NCBI GenBank assembly: GCA_016869415.1
Contig: VGEI01000076.1
Location: 1-11,798, forward strand
Length of the DNA: 11,798 nt
Direction of reading: 5' to 3'
Origin: Alphaproteobacteria bacterium
GTDB taxonomy: Bacteria > Pseudomonadota > Alphaproteobacteria > CACIAM-22H2
The notes under the pieces were generated by a model that saw only the letters and a list, made by a program, of their open reading frames with translations, was not told where the DNA came from and ran no database searches. This document shows, piece by piece, positions 7,360 to 11,798 of this stretch. Within the stretch, counting starts at the first letter, position 1. Each line of letters starts with the position of its first letter. Position numbers and translations under genes: made by a program.

Positions 7360-8124
7360 CTACTCCTTGCTGGAGGCGGTCAGGCTCTCGGGGAGCCAGG
7401 GAATGAAACGGCGCAGCGCGGCGTCGATCGCGTAGTAGAGCGTCACCGCCATCAGCCCGAGGACGAGCAGGGCGGCGAACATCACGTCGATCTGCATGCG
7501 GGCGTTGGCCTGCAGCATGACGTAGCCCAGCCCGGCGCTGGCGCCGACCCATTCGCCGATCACCGCGCCGATCGGCGCCACCGCGGCAGCGACCCGTACC
7601 CCCGAGGCGAAGCCGGGCAGGGCGGCGGGCACGCGCAGCAGCAAGAGCTCGCGGCCGCCGGTCGCGCCCATGACGCGGGCAAGGTCGAGCCAGCCGCGTT
7701 CGGTGTGGCGCAGCCCGTCGTAGAAGGCCGAGGTCACGGGGAAGTAGATGATCAGGGTCGCCGCCGCAACCTTGGAGGCCAGGCCGTAGCCGAACCAGAG
7801 TACGAGCAGCGGCGCCAGAGCGAAGACTGGGATCGCCTGGCTGACCACCAGCACGGGCAGCAGCCAGCGGCGGGCCGGCGCGAAGCGGGCGAGCGTCAGT
7901 GCGCTGAAGCCACCGAGCAGGATGCCGAAGAGCATGCCGAGCGCGATCTCGGCCAAGGTGAGCAGAGCGTGCGGCAGCAGGAAATCGGCGCGGTCGATCA
8001 GCGCGGCGAAGACCCGCGTCGGCGCTGGCAGCAGATAGGGCGGAATGCCGGTGACTGTGACGAAGACCTGCCAGACCAGGCAGAGGCCCGCGAACACCAG
8101 TAGGGCGCGTAGTAGCGATCTCAT
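7360..8124 (-). CDS. thiX: Thiamine pyrimidine precursor ABC transporter, permease ThiX
   Basis: This is an inner-membrane permease of the BPD_transp_1 (SsuC/TauC/ThiX) group, 254 residues, with about six hydrophobic helices (first at about 5-25, then 54-76, 88-110, 117-134, 175-197 and 213-234). The cytoplasmic EAA-type loop that docks on the ATPase is visible at about 147-173 (LDLARVMGATGGRELLLLR, then the conserved Pro and Gly). The first residues form a short basic start followed by a signal-anchor helix. The start ATG overlaps the thiZ stop by four bases (ATGA), and the stop lies four bases before thiY, so the three genes are one translationally coupled unit. By sequence alone it could be a permease for nitrate, sulfonate or taurine; the TPP riboswitch and the ThiY partner decide for the thiamine precursor. 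Confidence 0.9.
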   Translation of the reverse strand: MRSLLRALLVFAGLCLVWQVFVTVTGIPPYLLPAPTRVFAALIDRADFLLPHALLTLAEIALGMLFGILLGGFSALTLARFAPARRWLLPVLVVSQAIPVFALAPLLVLWFGYGLASKVAAATLIIYFPVTSAFYDGLRHTERGWLDLARVMGATGGRELLLLRVPAALPGFASGVRVAAAVAPIGAVIGEWVGASAGLGYVMLQANARMQIDVMFAALLVLGLMAVTLYYAIDAALRRFIPWLPESLTASSKE

Positions 8125-8912
8125 GCGGCCTCCGCGGCGCCTGCGAGACGCCGGATCAGCTCGCTTTCCAGGGTGAGCAACGCCGGATCGTCGAGCCGGC
8201 GCGGCGTGCGCGGATCGAGGAGCAGCGGACGGTCGAGGCGCGCCGGCCGCCCGGCCATGACGTGCACGCGGTGGCCGAGACGTAGTGCCTCGCGCGGGTC
8301 GTGGGTGACCAGCAGCACCGTGCGCCCGGCGAGCAGCTCGACGGCCAGCTCTTGCAGCTTCCAGCGCGTCACGCTGTCGAGCGAGGAAAACGGCTCGTCC
8401 ATCAGGATCACCGGCCGGTCCTCAATCAGCGTGCGCACCAGCGCCACACGCTGGCGCTGCCCGCCCGAAAGCTCAGCCGGCCGCGCCGCCAGCCGCCCGC
8501 CGAGGCCGACGAGCTTCAGCAGCTCGATCGCTGCACTCCGCCGCTCGCTACCGGGGTCCGGCTCGCCGCGCAGCCGGGCACCGAGCAGGGCGTTGTCGAG
8601 TGCCGAGAGCCAGGGCAGCAGCAGATCCTGCTGGCCCATCCAGGCGACGCGGCCGGCAAGCGGTCTGCCGTCGCCGGCGGCGATGCTCGTCCCGGCCGCA
8701 GCCTCCTCCAGACCGGCGATCAGGCGGAGCAGCGTGGTCTTACCGACGCCGCTCGGCCCGAGGACACAGGTCCATTGGCCGGCGGCCAAGCTGAAGTCGA
8801 GCTCGTCGAACAGCGGCGTGCCGCCGTAGTCTAGGCGTGCCGCGTGCACCGACACGGCGGGTGGGCTTGTGGGGAGAGCCCTGGAACGGGACGGATCGCT
8901 GATCGTGGTCAC
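8121..8912 (-). CDS. thiZ: Thiamine pyrimidine precursor ABC transporter, ATP-binding protein ThiZ
   Basis: This 263-residue ATPase powers the ThiXYZ importer. All nucleotide-binding motifs are intact: Walker A GPSGVGKT at 52-59, Q-loop in MGQQD at 92-96, signature LSGGQRQ at 148-154, Walker B VILMDEP at 168-174 and switch His204 (THD). The C-terminus has the basic/Pro-rich tail common to SsuB/ThiZ-type ATPases. The longest supported start is GTG at 8912, since an in-frame TAG lies just upstream. AGGGA of the riboswitch's 3' end is only three bases before it, which is tight. In-frame GTG codons at residues 20 and 22 would still leave a complete ATPase domain but have no clear ribosome binding site. 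The gene begins immediately after the TPP aptamer, leads the operon, and overlaps thiX by four bases. Function is well supported; the exact start is uncertain. Confidence 0.88.
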   Translation of the reverse strand: MTTISDPSRSRALPTSPPAVSVHAARLDYGGTPLFDELDFSLAAGQWTCVLGPSGVGKTTLLRLIAGLEEAAAGTSIAAGDGRPLAGRVAWMGQQDLLLPWLSALDNALLGARLRGEPDPGSERRSAAIELLKLVGLGGRLAARPAELSGGQRQRVALVRTLIEDRPVILMDEPFSSLDSVTRWKLQELAVELLAGRTVLLVTHDPREALRLGHRVHVMAGRPARLDRPLLLDPRTPRRLDDPALLTLESELIRRLAGAAEAA

Positions 8913-8913
8913 G

Positions 8914-8995
8914 CATCCCTACGCCGGCATTACCCGGATCAGGTTAGCGGGGTATGTTCTCAGCCGCCGGAGACCGGCAGCACCCCCAGGTGATT
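8914..8995 (-). ncRNA. TPP riboswitch (THI element) leading thiZXY
   Basis: Read on the minus strand, the segment has the conserved TPP aptamer blocks in order: GGGGGTGC at about 8987-8980; a short GC hairpin; CTGAGA followed by ACATACCCCG, the pyrimidine-binding side; then ACCTGATCCGGGTAATGCC and GCGTAGGGA, the pyrophosphate side, ending at 8916. The aptamer ends three or four bases before the thiZ GTG, leaving no room for a separate expression platform or terminator. TCAC (8993-8990) could pair with GTGA (8912-8909) as the closing P1 helix, so ligand binding would directly mask the start codon. This is translational control by inference; identification of the aptamer is from sequence. Confidence 0.95.
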
Positions 8996-9002
8996 GGCGC
9001 GC

Positions 9003-9033
9003 TCTATATGCTCCGGGGCGGCCGGCTTGGCAA
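9003..9033 (-). promoter_or_regulatory. Possible promoter of the TPP riboswitch-thiZXY operon
   Basis: On the minus strand TTGCCA (9033-9028) is followed after 17-19 bases by CATATAGA (9010-9003), the best -35/-10 pair ahead of the riboswitch. Transcription would start near 8996, exactly where the aptamer begins. The -10 matches TATAAT at only 3-4 positions. The -35 lies in the centre of an inverted repeat. Confidence 0.4.
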
Positions 9034-9050
9034 GCCGGCGTGAACGCCGG
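9021..9050. repeat. Two overlapping perfect inverted repeats between the cyclase gene and the thi operon
   Basis: GCCGGCTTGGCAAGCCGGC (9021-9039; 8-base arms, 3-base loop) and CCGGCGTGAACGCCGG (9035-9050; 7-base arms, 2-base loop) share bases 9035-9039, so only one hairpin can form at a time. They begin four bases after the distal cyclase stop. No T-run follows on either strand, so this is not a standard intrinsic terminator. They may serve Rho-dependent ending or 3' end protection of the cyclase transcript, or act as an operator over the thi promoter. Confidence 0.6.
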
Positions 9051-9053
9051 TGC

Positions 9054-10742
9054 TCAGATCTCGACCACCGCGTGCAGGCGGACAGGCTGCTTGAAGCCTC
9101 TGAGCGATTGCTCGCCCAAATCGTTGAAGCGCACGTTGAGCGCCTCGGTCACACTGCGCACGGCGTCGCCGGCAACGACCTGGCCGGGCTGGGCAAAGGC
9201 ACAGATGCGGGCCGCGAGCTAAACCGTCGAGCCGAAGAGGTCGTCGCCCGCCCGGATCGGCTCGCCCGCCGCCAGGCCGATGCGCAGGAACATGCCGAGC
9301 TGCGGATTAACCTCGCGGTGGGCGGCGATCTCGCGCTGGATCTGCAGCGCCGCCCGGGCGGCGAGGTCGCCGTCATCGAAGGCGGCCATGATGCCGTCGC
9401 CGGTGTGCTTGATCTCGCGGCCGGAATATTCCTCCAGCGCCGAGCGCACGATGCGGTTATGCGCCTGCACGACCTCGAAATGCTGCGCGTCGCCGTGGGT
9501 CTGGGCAAACTCGGTCGAGCCGGCGATGTCGGTGAACATGACGCAGACATGGTCGCCGGCGCGCCCCTCGCTGCCACGCTTGTTCCACTCTTCCAGCGCC
9601 TGCCGCAGCCCCTCCCTGGCCGCCGGGTCGCCAGCATGGCGGTGGGAGCTGGAGTCGAGGCCGCGGTTGAACATGGCGAGTGCGCGCGGCTCGGTCAGAT
9701 AGTCCTCGTAGCGGGCGGCGAAGCGCGCGGCGTGGCGCGGGTCGGCCAGCACCGCCTTCATGCCGGCGGCGATGATCCGCTGGCAGGTGGGACGGTCCCA
9801 CTGGCGGCGGCGCGCCTCCTCCTCGGCCAGGCCGGCGAAGAAGAGGTGACAGCCGAACCAGTTGAAGGCGTCGAGCCGTCCGTCCGTCATGTAGACGCCG
9901 TCGCGCGCCAGCGCCGCGAGGCTGTCGTGGAAGAAGGCGATGACCTGCAGCGCTTCGCTGGCGAGCTCGGCGCCCGCCGGGATATCGGGCTCGTCCTCTT
10001 CGAACTCGATCGTTGGAAAGCGCGCGCTGACTACGGGAGGTGTCGGGGCGGGTTCCGCCGCCGCCTCGACGGCCAGCTCGGGCGGAGCGGGCGAAGCCGT
10101 GGCGACGCGCGGCGGCGCGCTGAGCAGGAGAGCGAGGCCGGACGTCAGCAACCCGAGCCCGAACAGGGCGATCGCCATGGCGAGGAGATAGTTGGTGCCC
10201 AGGACGTTACGCATCGTGTGCAGCATCGCGGCATCGGCCGGCACCTGTGCCAGCAGGAAGCTGCCGCCCGCGGCAAGAAGGCCGCTGCCGGCGACAGCGG
10301 CGATGACGCGTCCGGGGGTGAGATAGGCAAGCAGCGCCTGCGTCACCGCCGGTGGCGGCGCGCTGGCTGGTTGGCGTGCTGCCGGCGGTGCCTTGCTCTG
10401 GCGTGGCACCGGAGCGCCGGGCACCGGCTTCGAGGCGACAAAGGCCGGCTTGGGCGGCTCGGGCTTCGGCTTGGGCAACGGTGCAGGAGGCTGCTTGATC
10501 TCCTTGTTCAGGTTCTTGGGAACGTCGTCGGACTTGGTCCGGGAGAGGACGGTCTTCTGGCTCGATTCTCCGCCGGCCTCGTCATAGCTGTCTTCGACGA
10601 CGCGAACGCCCTTGATGTGCGCTTGCGCGTAGAGTTCCTTGGCGAGGTCGAGCGCCGCCTCCCGCTGGTCGCCGCTATAAGTCTGCTGAATTGTCCAGCG
10701 CGCCCCGTCGAAGGCGTAGACTTCAAAGTTGGTTTGCGCCAT
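9054..10742 (-). pseudogene. Membrane-anchored class III adenylate cyclase, interrupted by an in-frame TAG
   Basis: The frame encodes a 562-residue class III (Guanylate_cyc) cyclase, ATP to cAMP, with codon 508 (9221-9219) changed to TAG. Domains in order are an N-terminal module (about 1-60, with FEVYAFDGARWTIQQ), a Pro/Lys-rich linker (84-133), two membrane helices (about 144-166 and 184-208), a helical region (255-385) and a catalytic domain from about 398. Metal-binding D405 (FTDIAGST) and D449 (GDG) and ATP-selecting K445 and D501 (DLFGS) are present. After the stop the frame continues with 54 homologous residues (LAARIC, then DLGEQSLRGFKQPVRL) to a TGA at 9054-9056. The 507-residue product lacks the transition-state Arg and the last strands, so it should be inactive unless the TAG is suppressed or is a sequencing error. 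The start ATG has a weak ribosome site. No partner gene is evident. Confidence 0.85.
9219..9221 (-). other. In-frame amber codon within the cyclase catalytic domain
   Basis: The minus strand reads GTT TAG CTC, where the family has GSTV-Q/N-LAAR. A single C-to-T transition from CAG (Gln) explains it. The frame after it is intact and conserved, with no other stop before 9056. Confidence 0.85.
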
Positions 10743-10945
10743 GCCGCGACCGAAGTTGATCGCCCAAAGAATGCTTCTTAACTAAGCTTAACGCCAGATG
10801 CTTGCTTCGTTTCAGCTTCTATCGTCTACAGAAGTAGGCAGGAACGCCCGGTCGTGACCCATCCGCTATTCATCGATAGCCCGACCGCCAGCGTGGAGCG
10901 GCTGGGGCCAGCTGTGAGCGGGATTCGAGTTTCACGATGCGCTAG
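10743..10945. other. Intergenic region between cyclase and toxin genes
   Basis: These 203 bases hold no supported gene. They must contain the cyclase promoter on the minus strand, but no good -35/-10 pair was found. Visible elements are a TTAAC direct repeat with 10-base period (10778-10782 and 10788-10792), 46-60 bases from the cyclase ATG, and a compound inverted repeat at 10849-10887 (CGGTCG with CGACCG, enclosing GCTAT with ATAGC). No T-run terminator follows the toxin stop. Confidence 0.5.
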
Positions 10946-11281
10946 CTATCCCAGGTAGCGCTTGGCTACGCTGGCGACGAGGTTCCGCTCTTTGACGCCG
11001 ATCGTGCCGATCCGCCGGTCGATCTGGGCTTCGCCAAGCGTGGCGATCCGGTTCGGCCGGATGACGCAGTCTGCCGGCAGCCCGGCGGTCTTGTGATTGC
11101 CGAGTGGTATGTCGTCGAGCCGCGTCCCCGCCTTGGCGGTGGTTATCATCATCGTCCAATAGACCCGGTGCGCCTTGTGGAGCGCGTCGGATGAGACGAT
11201 CAGGGCCGGGCGCCTCTTGGCCTCTGTGCCTTCGATGAAGGGGAAGGGGACGGCGACCACGTCCCATTTCTTATAGGTCAC
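10946..11281 (-). CDS. PemK/MazF-family toxin (type II toxin-antitoxin)
   Basis: This is a 111-residue protein with the PemK/MazF fold signature: a first strand KKWDVVAVPFPF (4-15), the conserved KRRPALIVS (22-30), then MMITTAK (44-50) and the GLPADCVIRPNRI core (67-79). Family members are ribosome-independent mRNA endonucleases; the basic R23/R24 and T47/T48 occupy the expected catalytic region, by analogy. The GTG at 11281 is chosen as start: GAAGAGG lies six bases upstream and the conserved domain begins at once. A longer frame from 11335 would add 18 residues that overlap the antitoxin and look non-homologous. The gene overlaps the antitoxin by 11 bases, indicating coupled translation with antitoxin first. 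No key residue seems lost, so the toxin is probably functional. It ends about 200 bases from the cyclase start. Confidence 0.88.
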   Translation of the reverse strand: MTYKKWDVVAVPFPFIEGTEAKRRPALIVSSDALHKAHRVYWTMMITTAKAGTRLDDIPLGNHKTAGLPADCVIRPNRIATLGEAQIDRRIGTIGVKERNLVASVAKRYLG

Positions 11282-11507
11282 GGAACGCCTCTTCGGCCTC
11301 CGGTGCGTTCCAGTCGGCAAAGCTGTCGGATGCAAGCTTCAGGAAACCGGCATCGATCGGCTCGATGCGCCGTAGGACGACCTGGTCTCCGCGGATCATG
11401 AAACCGATGCGCGATCCAGCCTTGAGGCCGAGCTTGCGCCGAACCGCCGCCGGGATGGTTGCCTGGTGTTTCACGGTCAGCTTCGACACAGACATGGGCG
11501 CGGGCAT
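11271..11507 (-). CDS. AbrB/MazE (PrlF-like) antitoxin
   Basis: This is a 78-residue antitoxin. Residues 6-50 form a SpoVT/AbrB swapped-hairpin DNA-binding domain (SKLTVKHQATIPAAVRRKLGL, then KAGSRIGFMIRGDQVVLRR). Residues 51-78 are an acidic tail ending DWNAPEAEEAFRDL, the kind of segment that wraps around and blocks the paired PemK toxin. The ATG at 11507 has AGGAGA five bases upstream (11518-11513); a second ATG at residue 5 is too far from it. The gene precedes and overlaps the toxin gene. It very likely represses its own promoter with the toxin as co-repressor, through the GTAATAC repeats that begin 11 bases upstream. Family assignment is clear; specific subfamily naming (PrlF or MazE) is a judgement from the sequence. 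Confidence 0.88.
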   Translation of the reverse strand: MPAPMSVSKLTVKHQATIPAAVRRKLGLKAGSRIGFMIRGDQVVLRRIEPIDAGFLKLASDSFADWNAPEAEEAFRDL

Positions 11508-11517
11508 CGGTGTCTCC

Positions 11518-11551
11518 TGTAATACGTATTACATAGTAATACTGTAATACT
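11518..11551. promoter_or_regulatory. Operator: palindrome plus tandem GTAATAC elements
   Basis: A 16-base perfect palindrome, TGTAATACGTATTACA, spans 11518-11533. The heptamer GTAATAC occurs at 11519, 11536 and 11544, with the inverted copy GTATTAC at 11526; the last two direct copies form a tandem GTAATACT repeat (11536-11551). The cluster covers the -10 and start region of the antitoxin promoter and touches the ribosome binding site. It is AT-rich against very GC-rich surroundings, as expected for an AbrB-type antitoxin operator. Confidence 0.75.
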
Positions 11552-11561
11552 CTCTGGGCAA
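11533..11561 (-). promoter_or_regulatory. sigma70-type promoter of the toxin-antitoxin operon
   Basis: On the minus strand TTGCCC (11561-11556), a 17-base spacer and TACTAT (11538-11533) form a credible promoter. Transcription would start near 11526, in the middle of the palindromic operator, with a leader of about 20 bases carrying AGGAGA. The overlap with the operator implies steric autorepression. Confidence 0.6.
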
Positions 11562-11665
11562 GGGAACAAAGGGTGCGGTTATGTCGGCACTTACTTCCCC
11601 GGCGGCCAGCATTTGGTGGATGCGGCAGTTGAGATCGCCGCGCTCGCCTGACATCGTAGGCGGCG

Positions 11666-11798
11666 ATGCTGACCCGGCCGCTCTTCATCGGCAGCGAGAT
11701 CTATCGCCGCTCGCGCTACGGCGGCAAGCATCCGCTGGCTATCCCTCGGGTCTCGGCGGCGATCGATCTCTGCCGGGCGCTCGGCTGGCTCCCCGACG
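11666..11798 (+). CDS. Histone deacetylase / AcuC-like family protein (3' partial)
   Basis: Only the first 44 codons lie in the window. They read PLFIGSEIYRRSRYGGKHPLAIPRVSAAIDLCRALGWLP-like, which matches the beginning of bacterial class I/II histone-deacetylase-fold enzymes (AcuC, acetylpolyamine amidohydrolases), where G-x-x-HPL-x-x-x-R introduces the first helix. Such enzymes are zinc hydrolases that remove acyl groups from lysines or polyamines; the catalytic His/Asp residues lie beyond the edge, so activity cannot be judged. The ATG at 11666 is the first start after an in-frame TAG at 11657; the ribosome site is weak (AGG about 6 bases upstream). It is divergent from the toxin-antitoxin operon and probably unrelated to it. 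Confidence 0.75.
   Translation, partial: MLTRPLFIGSEIYRRSRYGGKHPLAIPRVSAAIDLCRALGWLPD

Noticed and set aside
7258..8103. 281-codon plus-strand frame opposite thiX and the thiY start
   Set aside because: It is an Arg/Gln/Gly-rich antisense shadow; the minus strand encodes a typical ABC permease with EAA loop.
8913..8915. ATG just upstream of the thiZ GTG as alternative start
   Set aside because: It is in a different frame, whose translation does not match an ABC ATPase.
8994..10781. 595-codon plus-strand open frame opposite the cyclase
   Set aside because: It is a mirror frame: rich in Arg, Gly and Asp with no recognisable domain, while the minus strand carries a full set of cyclase motifs.
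10895..10945. tRNA-like GGGATTCGAG stretch
   Set aside because: The flanking bases do not pair into a T-arm, and no anticodon or acceptor stems can be drawn.
11529..11654. 41-codon minus-strand frame before the antitoxin
   Set aside because: It has no ribosome site or recognisable homology and runs through the toxin-antitoxin promoter and operator.

Overview
The window looks like chromosomal DNA of a high-GC alphaproteobacterium. The evidence is strong G/C bias at third codon positions, a TAXI-type TRAP permease next to a tripartite tricarboxylate transporter, an Atm1-type exporter resembling that of Novosphingobium, and a membrane-linked class III cyclase. The sequence alone does not fix genus or species.

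Layout. (1) 2-1474, plus strand: the 3' part of a fused TRAP-TAXI permease gene, cut by the window edge. (2) 4440-1475, minus strand: a compact tctC-tctB-tctA operon for a tripartite tricarboxylate transporter. Its last stop codon abuts the TRAP stop with no base between them. (3) 4579-6423, plus strand: an Atm1/HMT1-family ABC exporter, divergent from tctC. (4) 8912-6420, minus strand: a thiZ-thiX-thiY pyrimidine (thiamine precursor) ABC importer behind a TPP riboswitch. thiY ends on bases shared with the end of the exporter gene. (5) 10742-9054, minus strand: a membrane-anchored class III adenylate cyclase, broken by an in-frame TAG where a catalytic-site Gln/Asn is expected. (6) 11507-10946, minus strand: an AbrB/PrlF-like antitoxin and PemK/MazF-like toxin pair, with a promoter overlapped by repeated GTAATAC operator elements. 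(7) 11666 to the edge, plus strand: the first 44 codons of a histone-deacetylase/AcuC-like protein.

How the genes work together. Most of the window concerns solute traffic: organic acid uptake (TRAP, TTT), uptake of a thiamine pyrimidine precursor under TPP control, and export of glutathione-linked compounds. The cyclase and the toxin-antitoxin pair are unrelated neighbours.

I do not see a clearly new multi-gene system. The points most worth a second look are the amber codon at the cyclase active site, the TPP aptamer running straight into the thiZ start codon with a promoter -35 box in a hairpin loop just upstream, and the dense operator of the toxin-antitoxin module.
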